A DNA stretch of 64,000 bases from Ectothiorhodospira shaposhnikovii (GCF_016584105.1 NZ_NRSM01000013.1:1-64000), one strand, 5' to 3'; positions 48,648 to 60,071 are shown, numbered from the stretch's first letter. Notes: generated by a model from the letters alone, not told the origin. Numbers and translations: made by a program.

Positions 48648-51245
48648 ATGAATCAGGAAAACAGGGTTTCCACCGGTCTTGACGGTCTTGACACTGTCAT
48701 TGACAGCCTTCGCATCGGCGACAACGTGGTCTGGCGCGTGGACCACATGGATGACTACCGGCGCTTCATCGCTCCCTTTCTGGCCGCGGCCCGCGAACGG
48801 CAACGTGCCATCATCTACCTGCGCTTCGGCCGTCATGCACCACTGGTGGAGGCCGGTCCCGATGTCCACATCGTGCAACTGGATGCCCTGTGCGGCTTCG
48901 AAGCCTTTACCTGCCACGTCTACCAGCTGATCACCGACCATGGCAGGGGCGCCTTCTATGTCTTTGACTGCCTCTCCGACCTGCTCTCCGCCTGGGCCAC
49001 GGACCTGATGGTGGGCAACTTCTTCCAGGTGGTCTGCCCCTATCTGTATGAGCTGGACACGGTGGCCTACTTCGGTCTTCTGCGCCATCGCCACTCCCAT
49101 CACACCGTGGCCCGCATCCGGCAGACAACCCAGGTCCTGATTGATGTTCGCCGCACCCGCGAGGAATGTCATGTCCAGCCGGTCAAGGTCTGGAAACGCC
49201 ACTCGCCCACCATGTTCCTGCCCCATCGCTGGCAGGACGACCGATTCTCCCCCGTGATCGACAGCAGCGACGCCACCCGGGTACAGACCGCCCTGGAGCG
49301 GGATCATGTGCAGGAACCCCAGCGCCACCTGGACTACTGGAATGCCCTGTTTCTGGAGGCGGCGGCGCAGTTGCAAAACCCCGATGACGGGGCCGGACGG
49401 GCCACCCAGGTGGAACGGCTGTGCCACGTGATGCTGGGTCGGGACGAACGCATCCTTGACATGGCCCACCGGTATTTCAGCCTGGAGGATCTCATGGCCA
49501 TCCGCGCCCGCATGATCGGCAGCGGTCATATCGGCGGCAAGTCGGTGGGGATGCTCCTGGCCCGGCAGATCCTGCGGCGGGAAGCCCCTGAAACCTGGGA
49601 ACGATGCCTGGAACCCCATGACTCCTTCTTTCTGGGCACCGATGTCTATTACTCCTTTCTGGTGCACAACGGCTGGTGGCCCAGGATCATGCGCCAACGT
49701 ACGCCGGACGGCTACTACAGCGAAGGCCAGGCCCTCCATGAGCGCATGCTCCATGGTCGCCTGCCCGATGAAATCCGCGAGGAACTGGCCAGGATGCTGG
49801 ACTACTTCGGCCAGTATCCCATCCTGGTGCGCTCCAGCAGCCTGCTGGAGGACGGTTTCGGCAATGCCTTTGCCGGCAAATACGACAGTGTCTTCTGCGT
49901 CAACCAAGGCACCCCGGAAGAAAGGCTGGAGGCACTGGAACAGGCCATCTGCCAGGTCTTTGCCAGTGCCATGAGTGAAGATGCCCTGGTCTACCGCAGT
50001 CAGCGGGGCCTAGCCGACCTGGAAGAACCCATGGCCTTGCTGCTGCAACGGGTCAATGGCCGTTATCATGGCCGTCATTACCTGCCGGATGCCGCCGGCG
50101 TCGGCGTCTCCCGCAACATCTTTGCCTGGGACCGGGACATGGACCCGGCCGCGGGCATGGTACGGCTGGTGATGGGACTGGGCACGCGGGCGGTGGATCG
50201 CAACGATGGCGACCATGCCTGCATCGTTGCCCTGGATCACCCGCTCAAACGCCCCTTTGCCCATGCCGACGACGGTCGCTTCTGCCAGCACAAGGTGGAC
50301 ATCCTGGATGTGCTGGACAATGAACTGCTCAGCCGCCCCTTGCGGGATCTGGTCGAGGCGGACATGGATCATGTCCTGCGTTGGTGCGGGGAACCGGATC
50401 GGGAAGCCAGCGAGCGCTCCAAAGCCCTGGGTGGACCCGCGATGTGGCGGCTGACTTTCAGACCCCTGCTGGAAAAAACGCCCTTCGTGTCCATGATTCA
50501 GGGGCTTTTGCAGACACTGGAGTCGGTGTACGCCTATCCGGTGGATGTGGAATTCACCGTTCATCTGGGTGCTGACGGTACCCCCTCATTCAATCTGGTG
50601 CAGTGCCGCCCCCTGCAGACCCAGGGCGGCAACCGGCAGGTCCGGATCCCTGAGGCCGTCGACGATGAGGCCCTCCTGTTCCGCAGCCAGGGGCACTTCA
50701 TGGGCGGTAGCCTGGATCAACCCATCGCCCGCATCATCCGCGTGGACGGTGAGCGTTACAGCGCCCTGAACCTGCAACAGAAATACACCGTGGCCCGCCT
50801 GGTGGGGCAACTCAACCGGCGCATGTCGGACCGGAATGACCAGCCTACCCTGCTGATCGGCCCGGGGCGCTGGGGCACCAGCACCCCGGAACTGGGTGTG
50901 CCGATCCGTTTCGCCGATATCAGCCGCATGGCGGTCCTGATCGAGGTGGCCGAACTGGGTGGCGGGGTGATCCCGGATCTGTCCTATGGCTCACACTTCT
51001 TCCAGGATCTGGTGGAATCCGGCATTGCCTATGTCGCCCTCCGTCCCGGGGAAGCCCATACGGACTACCGACCGGATTGGCTCCACCAGGCCGCACGGGA
51101 AGCGATTGATCCCAATCTGGTGGAAGGACTGGACGAGACCATACTCGCGGCAGTGGACATCCACGATGTACGCGCCCTGGACATGAAACTGCTGGCGGAC
51201 GTCATCAGCCAGCAGGTCCTGTGCTGTGCATTCAGACGCATCTGA
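48648..51245 (+). CDS. PEP/pyruvate-binding (PPDK N-terminal) protein with degenerate KaiC-like N-domain
   Basis: 865 residues. Residues about 1-200 have the outline of a RecA/KaiC-like domain (VSTGLDGLDTVIDSLRIGDNVVW then FYVFDCLSDLLSAW), but the P-loop Lys/Thr is missing, so ATP binding there is doubtful. From about 290 it follows the ATP-grasp part of PEP synthase/PPDK: GGKSVGMLLARQIL, YPILVRSSSLLEDGFGNAFAGKYDSVF and a later NLVQCRPLQTQG. The swivelling phosphohistidine and PEP-binding domains are absent, so it cannot be a complete PEP synthase. Substrate unknown; a phosphotransfer or regulatory role is inference. ATG 48648 begins the conserved part. Confidence 0.75.
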   Translation: MNQENRVSTGLDGLDTVIDSLRIGDNVVWRVDHMDDYRRFIAPFLAAARERQRAIIYLRFGRHAPLVEAGPDVHIVQLDALCGFEAFTCHVYQLITDHGRGAFYVFDCLSDLLSAWATDLMVGNFFQVVCPYLYELDTVAYFGLLRHRHSHHTVARIRQTTQVLIDVRRTREECHVQPVKVWKRHSPTMFLPHRWQDDRFSPVIDSSDATRVQTALERDHVQEPQRHLDYWNALFLEAAAQLQNPDDGAGRATQVERLCHVMLGRDERILDMAHRYFSLEDLMAIRARMIGSGHIGGKSVGMLLARQILRREAPETWERCLEPHDSFFLGTDVYYSFLVHNGWWPRIMRQRTPDGYYSEGQALHERMLHGRLPDEIREELARMLDYFGQYPILVRSSSLLEDGFGNAFAGKYDSVFCVNQGTPEERLEALEQAICQVFASAMSEDALVYRSQRGLADLEEPMALLLQRVNGRYHGRHYLPDAAGVGVSRNIFAWDRDMDPAAGMVRLVMGLGTRAVDRNDGDHACIVALDHPLKRPFAHADDGRFCQHKVDILDVLDNELLSRPLRDLVEADMDHVLRWCGEPDREASERSKALGGPAMWRLTFRPLLEKTPFVSMIQGLLQTLESVYAYPVDVEFTVHLGADGTPSFNLVQCRPLQTQGGNRQVRIPEAVDDEALLFRSQGHFMGGSLDQPIARIIRVDGERYSALNLQQKYTVARLVGQLNRRMSDRNDQPTLLIGPGRWGTSTPELGVPIRFADISRMAVLIEVAELGGGVIPDLSYGSHFFQDLVESGIAYVALRPGEAHTDYRPDWLHQAAREAIDPNLVEGLDETILAAVDIHDVRALDMKLLADVISQQVLCCAFRRI

Positions 51246-51257
51246 GCGCCGCACATA

Positions 51258-51296
51258 AAAAAAGCCCCGGGTTCCCGCACTGGAAACCCGGGGCCC
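51258..51296 (-). terminator. Terminator of gdhA
   Basis: On the minus strand GCCCCGGGTT pairs with AACCCGGGGC (arms 51264-51273 and 51285-51294), then TTTTTTTA. It lies between the convergent gdhA and PPDK-like genes. Confidence 0.92.
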
Positions 51297-51321
51297 TGCG
51301 GCCCGGATCAAAACGAACGGA

Positions 51322-52674
<1,353 letters not shown>

Positions 52675-52753
52675 TCATTTCTCCAGCACAGCCATGCGCG
52701 ACCAGGGGACGAAACATGGAGTGCGGTTGGTGTTTGATTGAGAAGGATCGCGT

Positions 52754-52773
52754 GCGCCCGCAACAGCGGGCGC
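52754..52773 (-). terminator. GC hairpin between rnk and gdhA
   Basis: GCGCCCGC-aaca-GCGGGCGC, a perfect 8-bp stem without a U-tract. Confidence 0.4.
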
Positions 52774-52798
52774 AACACGGGACCAGAAAATCAGAGCT

Positions 52799-53212
52799 TC
52801 AGCGATGGAAGTCCCCGGCACTTTCAGGCTGATAGAGGATTTCATCGATACTCACCTTGATGACCCCTCCACCGGGCCGTGGCCACTCTATCTGATCCCC
52901 CACGGACAACCCCAGCAGTGCACTGCCCACCGGGGCCAGAATGGACACCTTGTCAGGTTGCCCGGTGCTGTCCTTGGGATAGACCAGCGTCATGCAGAAG
53001 CTCTCGCCGGTGCCGTCCATGACAAAACGCACGGTGGAATTCATGGTCACCACCGTCGGGGGAATCTGCGCCGGATCAACCACCTCGGCACGATCCAGTT
53101 CGGCCTGCAAGGCCGCCTTACCCGGAAAGGTACTTTCTGAAATCGACGCCAGCAGGCTGTCCAGCCTGTCGTAATCCTGTGAAGACAGGACGATGTTGGG
53201 TTTGCTATTCAC
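52799..53212 (-). CDS. rnk: Regulator of nucleoside diphosphate kinase Rnk
   Basis: 137 residues, matching Rnk of E. coli and Pseudomonas. The N-terminal coiled coil (LSSQDYDRLDSLLASISESTFPGKAALQAELDRAEVV) is followed by a GreA-C-like FKBP fold (MTLVYPKDSTGQPDKVSILAPVGSALLGLSVGDQIEWP). Rnk binds RNA polymerase and influences nucleotide pools. The short coiled coil separates it from GreA/GreB. Confidence 0.93.
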   Translation of the reverse strand: MNSKPNIVLSSQDYDRLDSLLASISESTFPGKAALQAELDRAEVVDPAQIPPTVVTMNSTVRFVMDGTGESFCMTLVYPKDSTGQPDKVSILAPVGSALLGLSVGDQIEWPRPGGGVIKVSIDEILYQPESAGDFHR

Positions 53213-53291
53213 GCTGATGAACTCTGAACATCCTTAGATTAGAGGACGGGGCATTCTATCCCGAAATCTCGTAATTTTCGCCCCCCCGGCC

Positions 53292-56200
53292 TCAGGATCC
53301 CTTGGGCAAAGGGGACAGGGCCTTCATTTCCACGCGATTGCGGCCGGCATTCTTGGCCCGGTACAAGGCCTCATCGGCACGCTGCAGGACATGGTCCGGC
53401 AAAATATCCCGCCCTGACAGGCTGGTAATGCCGATGCTCACCGTGATCGGGATTTCCAGCTCACCACTCCGCACGGGAATTCTGGCAATGCGCTTTCTGA
53501 GGCGTTCAGCCAGGGCGCCCGCAGCCTGCAGATCAGTATCCGGCAACAGCACCGCAAACTCCTCTCCCCCCATGCGCCCGGCAAAATCACTCTTGCGCAG
53601 ACAATAGCGAACCAGAGACGCAAAGTGCCGGAGTACCGTGTCGCCGGTGGAATGGCCATGGGTATCATTCACAAGTTTGAAATGATCCAGATCCAGCATC
53701 ATCACCGCAGCCTGATGATCAGGGTTACGATCCATGCGCAGGATCTCCTCCCGCATCCGTTCGAGGAAATGACGCCGATTGGCAAGCCCTGTGAGGTGAT
53801 CAGTGGTGGCCATCTCCCTGAGTTCCTGCTCCATGCGCTTGCGATCCGTAATATCGGAAATGGTCCCGACCATGCGCAGGGGGCGCCCATTCGGATCACG
53901 CCGCACCACCAGACCACGGGCCAGGATCCAAAACCAACCACCGTCCTTGCCTAACACCCGATGCTCACTTTCGTAGTGAGCCGACTTGTCATCCAGATGT
54001 CGCTGCAGACATTCCCGCACATGATGAAGATCATCCGGATGCACCTGCCGGAACCAGTCCCTTGCCCGGCAACAGTCAAATTCATGCTCCGCGTACCCCA
54101 ACATCTCCCCGCAGCGACGGGACTGGATCAGGACATCGGACTGAACGTTCCAGTCAAAGACACCATCGCCTGCCGCCTCCAGGGCAAACCGCCAGCGCTC
54201 GGCATTTTCCTTCAGCTTCTGAAGATTTCCAGTGCGTTCAATCGCAATGGCAGCAAGATTGGCAAATTCCCGGATCGAGCGGATTTCACTTTCGGACGGG
54301 CTGTGGACACGACGGTGAAACAGACTCACACTGCCCAGCAACTCCCCCTGTGATGACAGGACAGGAACCATCCAGCATGACGCAAGCCCGCGCTCCCTTG
54401 CCAACACCCGGAGATTGATCCATCGGGGATCCGAGTGAATGTCGGTCAGGATGAGGATCTGTCCCCTGCTTGTCGACCCGGAAACCGCTCCGGCAATCCC
54501 CTTTCCGAGATGATCTGAAACCGCCTGCTGAAAATCCGCATCAAGGCTGGGGGCCGCACCGGGCATCATGCAGTGACGCTCAACATCCACCAGGGTGATG
54601 AGACACAGAACATCCGGATCCTCAAGCTCCACACTTCCTGCCAGAGAGTCCAGTATCACCGGCAGTTCGGCGCCACCGGCCAGCAGGGAAAGCACCCGGT
54701 TCCGGCCCGCCTCGCGCTGCTCATGTCGCTTGCGCTCTGTGATATCCGTCAACACCCCCTCAAAGCGGATCACATTGCCTCGGGCATCATATTCGACCCC
54801 GCTATGCTCCTCGACCCACAAGACCTTGCCCGCATTTGTGACAATGCGATATTGCTGACGAAACTGCCTGCGCCCGTGGCGTGTATAACGATCCACCTCG
54901 GTGACCAGGCGTTCCCGATCATCGGGGTGGACCAGATGAATGAAAAGCTTCTCACCCGACATCATCTCTGCCGCAGAGTATCCCCAACGGGACACCGTGG
55001 CGGAAATGAATTCCACCGGCCATCCGGGCTTTGCCAGCCAGCGGCAGAGTATCACCGCGCTGGACTCCACCACCCTGTTGGCTGCCTTGAGCGATTCCAT
55101 GGCCTGCAGACGTTCCAGCGCCACCGAAAGATCCTGCGCCATCTCCTGTACCAAAGAAACCGTCCTGCTGGAGAAAACCTGAGACATGGTACTGAACAGA
55201 TTCAGGGTTCCGCTCACTTTTCCCGAGGGAGTCACGGCAAACCTGGCCAGCGAGTGCATCCCCGCTGCCTGGGCTTCCCCGGCTTCATGCAACACGGCAT
55301 TTTCGGCATTGAGGGGATCGACCACAATATAGGATGAACTACCCTGCACATCATCACCTTCGCAACCCGATAGCCATCCCATGGAACATTGGCGGGGCTC
55401 GATATCGCCCACATCGTCACCAGCACGGGCAAACAGGCACAATTTCCGGGCATCCCCCGCCTCCCAAAGCCCGATCCATGCCGCGCTGAAACCACCCCGG
55501 CTCACCAGAATCTCGCATACCGCATTGATCAGAGCCTTGCGATCATGGTTGCGGACTATGGCCTGATTCACACGAATCATCATGTCCTGTAATTGCCCAA
55601 GCCGCTGCTGGGCAAACAGGCCCTCTTTCTCTTGCCCGATAGCCCGCAGAACGACGAAATATGCGCTGGGATCACCGTTGTCCTGCCGCACGGCGCGCAC
55701 GGACACAGATGCCAGAATGACCTTGCCGTCGGCACGTACGAAGGCCTTGTTGCGCTCGAATCGATCGACGTGCCCCGATACCAGGCGGGAAAATTCGAAG
55801 GCCTCGTCTTCAAGGTCCTGCTTGAGAGAGACGGCTTGCCAGGTCATTCCCAGCATCTGATCCCGGGAATGGCCCAGCATATCGACCAAGCGCTGGTTCA
55901 TGGCGCTCCAGCGGTAATCCTTTGGGGAGAACGTGCCCAGGGCGACAAAGTGCAGACTGTAAAAATAGTCCATCAACGGACCGTCGACCAATGCATGGAC
56001 GTGCTGCGCGGGCCGCTCTGCCAGGGTGACGGCAAAGCATGTGGAGATACCGGGGATCTTGCAGCCATTTGCCGCCACATGAACATCGGCATGGAACACA
56101 CGTCCTTGACTGTTTCTGAACAGCAGGTCCTCTTCCAGCACACTGCCGACGTCAACAGCCCGGGCAATAAGGGCGGCGATTGCAATACGGCCTTTTCGGG

Positions 56201-56432
56201 ACAACTGAAAATCCGCCAGAGTCAGTGCCGGTACCAACCGGTCCCTGGCAGCTTCCCCCCATAGCAAGTCCAGGGCCGCAGCATTGGCCTGCAGGATCAG
56301 TCCATTGCCGTCCACCAGCAGCTCGGCAATGGAAGATTCAAACTGCGAGCCCTCGGCTGCTCTGCCAATGATGAAAGAAGCGGCGGACGCAGACGCCCGA
56401 GGCAGGGTAAGCCAGTCTGTCGGCAAGGACAT
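53292..56432 (-). CDS. Multi-sensor diguanylate cyclase (PAS-PAS-GAF-PAS-GAF-PAS-GGDEF)
   Basis: 1046 residues from ATG 56432 (AGGA 8 nt upstream). It is soluble, with no membrane helix. Domains by motif are: PAS about 30-125 and 160-270, GAF about 290-450, PAS about 455-575 (HLVHPDDRERLVTEV, FEGVLTDITERKR), GAF about 590-745, PAS about 750-870 (WRFALEAAGDGVFDWNV, VGTISDITDRKRMEQEL) and GGDEF about 880-1040. The catalytic loop is GGEEF with the inhibitory RKSD (RxxD) five residues upstream. It should make c-di-GMP with product feedback. No EAL domain is present. It is monocistronic with a bidirectional terminator upstream. Confidence 0.93.
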   Translation of the reverse strand: MSLPTDWLTLPRASASAASFIIGRAAEGSQFESSIAELLVDGNGLILQANAAALDLLWGEAARDRLVPALTLADFQLSRKGRIAIAALIARAVDVGSVLEEDLLFRNSQGRVFHADVHVAANGCKIPGISTCFAVTLAERPAQHVHALVDGPLMDYFYSLHFVALGTFSPKDYRWSAMNQRLVDMLGHSRDQMLGMTWQAVSLKQDLEDEAFEFSRLVSGHVDRFERNKAFVRADGKVILASVSVRAVRQDNGDPSAYFVVLRAIGQEKEGLFAQQRLGQLQDMMIRVNQAIVRNHDRKALINAVCEILVSRGGFSAAWIGLWEAGDARKLCLFARAGDDVGDIEPRQCSMGWLSGCEGDDVQGSSSYIVVDPLNAENAVLHEAGEAQAAGMHSLARFAVTPSGKVSGTLNLFSTMSQVFSSRTVSLVQEMAQDLSVALERLQAMESLKAANRVVESSAVILCRWLAKPGWPVEFISATVSRWGYSAAEMMSGEKLFIHLVHPDDRERLVTEVDRYTRHGRRQFRQQYRIVTNAGKVLWVEEHSGVEYDARGNVIRFEGVLTDITERKRHEQREAGRNRVLSLLAGGAELPVILDSLAGSVELEDPDVLCLITLVDVERHCMMPGAAPSLDADFQQAVSDHLGKGIAGAVSGSTSRGQILILTDIHSDPRWINLRVLARERGLASCWMVPVLSSQGELLGSVSLFHRRVHSPSESEIRSIREFANLAAIAIERTGNLQKLKENAERWRFALEAAGDGVFDWNVQSDVLIQSRRCGEMLGYAEHEFDCCRARDWFRQVHPDDLHHVRECLQRHLDDKSAHYESEHRVLGKDGGWFWILARGLVVRRDPNGRPLRMVGTISDITDRKRMEQELREMATTDHLTGLANRRHFLERMREEILRMDRNPDHQAAVMMLDLDHFKLVNDTHGHSTGDTVLRHFASLVRYCLRKSDFAGRMGGEEFAVLLPDTDLQAAGALAERLRKRIARIPVRSGELEIPITVSIGITSLSGRDILPDHVLQRADEALYRAKNAGRNRVEMKALSPLPKGS

Positions 56433-56565
56433 ACAAGGGTCCTCGGCACCAGGGCCACACAGGAAAAGCACGGTTGCTTACCAAAACTGTAGCAGAAACC
56501 CCGGGGTCCACGGATGCTGCTCGAAGAATGGAGAAGGAACGGCAGTATTTTTCAGACGCACAGAC

Positions 56566-56597
56566 GCAAAAAGACCCCTTTGAAGGGGTCTTTTTGC
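56566..56597. terminator. Perfect bidirectional terminator
   Basis: GCAAAAAGACCCCTT and its exact complement AAGGGGTCTTTTTGC (15-bp arms) are separated by two bases, with A and T tracts on both sides. It lies downstream of tRNA-Glu, which reads toward it. Confidence 0.95.
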
Positions 56598-56650
56598 TTG
56601 ACTGCCTTGGCAAGATCAACATTCGTAAAGAATGAAACCCTGCCTTTGTA

Positions 56651-56726
56651 TGGCGTCCCCACGGGGATTCGAACCCCGGTCGCCGCCGTGAAAGGGCGGT
56701 GTCCTAGGCCTCTAGACGATGGGGAC
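56651..56726 (-). tRNA. tRNA-Glu (anticodon TTC)
   Basis: 76 nt with encoded CCA. Acceptor GTCCCCA, D-arm, anticodon stem CCGCC/GGCGG with loop CTTTCAC (anticodon TTC) and T-arm GGTTCGAATCC are all present. It lies in the gltX - tRNA-Ala - tRNA-Glu run and ends before a bidirectional terminator. Confidence 0.97.
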
Positions 56727-56804
56727 TAGGAAAACAACATTATAGCAGATCAGTTAAAAATAAAAAGCTTTTATTTTACTCTGACTGCCTTACAGCTAAA
56801 CTTA

Positions 56805-57008
56805 TCACTGGCGCTTTTTGTGTCTCTGCTCTGTCAGAACCACCGTTACCAACCCGGTGAACACCACCAGAACACCCAAAGGCACCAGAGACAGAAAATA
56901 CTTTGCAATCTCATCGGTTCCGTAAAACAATGCGTCGAAACCGACGATCATGCCTGCCAACGTAAGCAGTGCCCCAACAACCATCGAGTACTTACCTATT
57001 CGATGCAT
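56805..57008 (-). CDS. Small two-helix membrane protein
   Basis: 67 residues with two hydrophobic helices (YSMVVGALLTLAGMIVGFDALFYG and YFLSLVPLGVLVVFTGLVTVVL) joined by a short acidic loop, and a basic tail (TEQRHKKRQ) that would face the cytoplasm. It lies between tRNA-Ala and tRNA-Glu on the same strand. No family name is recognised with certainty. The codon use and clean topology suggest a real gene. Confidence 0.65.
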   Translation of the reverse strand: MHRIGKYSMVVGALLTLAGMIVGFDALFYGTDEIAKYFLSLVPLGVLVVFTGLVTVVLTEQRHKKRQ

Positions 57009-57043
57009 GCCGAACCACTACCCGGCCCGCCGAAGCGGAAATT

Positions 57044-57119
<76 letters not shown>

Positions 57120-57214
57120 GAAAGCTTCATGACCATTTCGTTGTTGCCGTATTGGTCATGTCCCTCAGAAGCTGCGTACTATACGGATCCTTCAGGATGC
57201 TGTCAACAGTTTTT

Positions 57215-58621
57215 TTAAACTTTTTTCGACGCGATCCATTCGGCAGCTTTCTGAATCCTCGACAGGGTCCGCTCCCGTCCGATCAGCATCAGGGTCTGAT
57301 CAATGGACGGCGAAACCGAGCCGCCGGTCACCGCCACACGAAGCGGCTGGGCGACCTTGCCCAATTTTACTTGTAACCTTTCTGAAACACCAGTCACGGA
57401 TTCGTGGATCTGCTCCGCGGTCCACTCCCCCAGGGCATCCAGCGCGGCATGCAGGGCCTGCAGCACCGGCAGGGCATCCGGGGTCAGGTTCTTCTGCGCT
57501 GCCTTTTCATCGTACTCATCGAACTCCTTGAAGAAGTACACACTCTGGTCGGCCATCTCCACCAGGGTCTTGGCACGGTCACGCAGAATCTCCACCACGT
57601 CACGCAGGGGCGGCGGCGTGGACGGATCCACGTCCCGCTGACCCATGTGCCAGGACAGCTGCCGGGCCACATAGTCGGGGGTCTGGGTCTTGATGTAATG
57701 CTGGTTCAACCACAGAAGCTTTTCCGGATTGATGGCCGAGGCGGAATGATTCACATCGGCGATGTCGAACAGCTCGACGAGTTCGTCAAGGCTGAAGATT
57801 TCCTGATCCCCATGGGACCAGCCCAGTCGCACCAGATAGTTGATCAGCGCCTGGGGCAGATAGCCGTCATCCCGGTACTGCATCACGCTCACCGCCCCAT
57901 GACGCTTGGACAGCTTGGTGCCGTCGGGACCGAGAATCATGGGCAGATGGGCATAGCGGGGCGGTTCCACACCCAGGGCCTTGAGGATGTTGATCTGGCG
58001 TGGGGTGTTATTCAGGTGATCATCGCCGCGGATCACGTGGGTGATCTGCATATCCCAGTCGTCCACCACCACGGTGAGGTTGTAGGTGGGGGTGCCGTCG
58101 GAACGGGCGATGATCAGGTCATCCAGTTCGGTGTTCTGGAAGGTGACGCGACCACGCACCATGTCGTCCACCACGGTGACACCCTCGACGGGGTTGCGAA
58201 AACGAACGACGGGGCTGACCCCTTCCCGGGGCTCACCCCGCAAGCGGCAGCGGCCGTCGTAGCGCGGCTTGACCTTCATGGCCATCTGCTGATCGCGCAT
58301 GGCGTCCAGTTCTTCCTTGGTGCAGTAGCAGTAATAGGCGTGACCGGTATCCAGCAATTGCTGGATCACCTCTTTATAGCGGTCAAAACGCTGGGTCTGG
58401 TAGAACGGGCCTTCGTCGTATTCCAGGCCCAGCCAGTTCATGCCTTCCAGGATCGCATTCACCGATTCCGCATTGGAACGCGCCAGGTCCGTATCTTCGA
58501 TGCGCAGGACGAAATCGCCACCGTGCTTGCGGGCATAGAGCCAGGAAAACAACGCCGTGCGGGCGCCGCCGATGTGGAGATAACCGGTCGGACTGGGAGC
58601 GAATCGGGTGCGAACTTTCAT
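57215..58621 (-). CDS. gltX: Glutamyl-tRNA synthetase
   Basis: Class I synthetase, 468 residues from ATG 58621 ([28 protein letters not shown]). The HIGH-type motif is HIGG and the KMSKS-type motif is [12 protein letters not shown]. The zinc-binding region ([31 protein letters not shown]) is present. An ATG 36 bp upstream is less conserved. The gene is followed on the same strand by tRNA-Ala, a small membrane protein and tRNA-Glu, the substrate of this enzyme. Confidence 0.97.
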   Translation of the reverse strand: MKVRTRFAPSPTGYLHIGGARTALFSWLYARKHGGDFVLRIEDTDLARSNAESVNAILEGMNWLGLEYDEGPFYQTQRFDRYKEVIQQLLDTGHAYYCYCTKEELDAMRDQQMAMKVKPRYDGRCRLRGEPREGVSPVVRFRNPVEGVTVVDDMVRGRVTFQNTELDDLIIARSDGTPTYNLTVVVDDWDMQITHVIRGDDHLNNTPRQINILKALGVEPPRYAHLPMILGPDGTKLSKRHGAVSVMQYRDDGYLPQALINYLVRLGWSHGDQEIFSLDELVELFDIADVNHSASAINPEKLLWLNQHYIKTQTPDYVARQLSWHMGQRDVDPSTPPPLRDVVEILRDRAKTLVEMADQSVYFFKEFDEYDEKAAQKNLTPDALPVLQALHAALDALGEWTAEQIHESVTGVSERLQVKLGKVAQPLRVAVTGGSVSPSIDQTLMLIGRERTLSRIQKAAEWIASKKV

Positions 58622-58711
58622 GGAGTCACTCTGGCTTGGATGTATTGGAAGCGGCATAGAGTAGCAGACGGCTTGCGGGGCTTCACCCGGTGCCTTCGAT
58701 TGGAGACCATC

Positions 58712-59443
58712 TCACTGCAGGGCCAGCACGACGGCGAGCAGTACTCCGGCCTCCACCAGTTCGATCAGCCCCCCGGCCGTATCCCCGGTGGTGCCGCCGA
58801 GGCGATGCACCATCCAGGCCCGCCCGAGCAGGAAGACCAGGGCCGCGCCCGCCAGGGCCCATACACCGACCATGCCGCCCAGGATGACGACGGCCAGCGC
58901 CACACCGGCGGTGGCCAGCCACGCCCCCCGCCGCGGCAAATGGCGGGCCAGCAGCGTGGCCATGCCGGCGGAACGGACATACTCGGTCAGCAGGAACAGC
59001 GGCAGGATGGCGGCGCGCCCCAGCAGGGGCGCCAGGATCAGGGCCATCCAGCCCCCCGTCAGGGCCAGCAGTTCGAACACCGCGGCAAACTTCACCAGCA
59101 CCAGCAGGATCAGGGCCGTGACACCGGCGGGGCCACAGCGGGGGTCCTTCATGATCTCCAGGGTCCGTTCCCGGTCCCCCAGACCACCGATCCAGGCATC
59201 GGCGGTATCCGCCAGACCGTCCATGTGCAGGAGCCCGGTCAACAGCACCCAGGCCGTGACGATCAGCGCCGCCGCCAGAATGCCGTCCCCCAGCGCCCAC
59301 GCCAGCGCGGCCAGGGACAGCCCCATGAGCAGGCCCACCAGGGGGTAGTGCAGCATGGAGCGGCCCACTTCCTCATCGGTGGGCGAATTCCAGCTCACGG
59401 GAAAGCGGGTCAGAAAACGCAGGGCCACCAGAAAAGGTTTCAT
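58712..59443 (-). CDS. cobS: Adenosylcobinamide-GDP ribazoletransferase CobS
   Basis: Integral-membrane cobalamin synthase that joins adenosylcobinamide-GDP and alpha-ribazole. 243 residues, with repeated hydrophobic helices and the motif LTRFPVSW near the start. LLTGLLHMDGLADTADAWIGG and KDPRCGPAGVTALILLVLVKF are conserved active-site blocks. It overlaps cobC by 4 bp and is the last gene of the operon. Confidence 0.95.
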   Translation of the reverse strand: MKPFLVALRFLTRFPVSWNSPTDEEVGRSMLHYPLVGLLMGLSLAALAWALGDGILAAALIVTAWVLLTGLLHMDGLADTADAWIGGLGDRERTLEIMKDPRCGPAGVTALILLVLVKFAAVFELLALTGGWMALILAPLLGRAAILPLFLLTEYVRSAGMATLLARHLPRRGAWLATAGVALAVVILGGMVGVWALAGAALVFLLGRAWMVHRLGGTTGDTAGGLIELVEAGVLLAVVLALQ

Positions 59444-60069
59444 GCCATCCCCTCCCGGATTGGGCCATGGTCGTTACCCAGGGCCATGACCCGGGTGCCC
59501 TGCCCTGTTCCCTCGGCCGGGGTGATGCGATAGAGACAGGCGTGGGGCACCTCCAGGCGCAGCAGATCCGACAGGGGACGCTGTTGTACATGCAGCAGGA
59601 TCAGACGGATCACACCGCCGTGGGTTACCAGCAACACCCGCTCCCCCATCGCGTTTTCACATACCCGTCGCCAGGCCGCCAGTACCCGATCCCGGAAATC
59701 CACCAGGGGTTCGGCACCGGGAGGGATATGGTTGAGCGGATCCTCCCAAAAACGGCCCAGGGCATCCGGTTCCGTTTCCATCAGTTCCGCCGCCGTGCGC
59801 CCTTCCCAGGCACCGAAGTGCATCTCACGCAGATCCGGCTCCAGAGTCAGGGGTACGGCATCACCCCCGGCCCAGTCCCGGGCCGGGGCCGCACAGCGTC
59901 GCAGGGGCGAAGTGATGATGCGATCCCAGGGACCATGGCGCTCGTACCCCGCCTGCATGTGGGCGCGCCCCTGGTCAGTGAGTTCATCATCCAGGCTGCC
60001 ACGGAAGGCAAAGCCCCCCGTGGTCTGGCCGTGGCGCATGAGATCGATCTGCACGGATGGCGGGGACAC
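59440..60069 (-). CDS. cobC: Alpha-ribazole phosphatase, histidine phosphatase family
   Basis: Removes the 5' phosphate from alpha-ribazole phosphate or the cobalamin precursor. A GTG start at 60069, 10 nt after a GGAGG, gives VSPPSVQIDLMRHGQTTGG and 209 residues. The phosphohistidine motif is LMRHGQT, with Arg in SPLRRC and the second catalytic His in LLVTHGGVIRLI. The frame remains open upstream, but that stretch is antisense-like sequence inside cobT. The start lies directly after the cobT stop, and the stop overlaps cobS. Confidence 0.93.
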   Translation of the reverse strand: MSPPSVQIDLMRHGQTTGGFAFRGSLDDELTDQGRAHMQAGYERHGPWDRIITSPLRRCAAPARDWAGGDAVPLTLEPDLREMHFGAWEGRTAAELMETEPDALGRFWEDPLNHIPPGAEPLVDFRDRVLAAWRRVCENAMGERVLLVTHGGVIRLILLHVQQRPLSDLLRLEVPHACLYRITPAEGTGQGTRVMALGNDHGPIREGMA

Positions 60070-60071
60070 CT

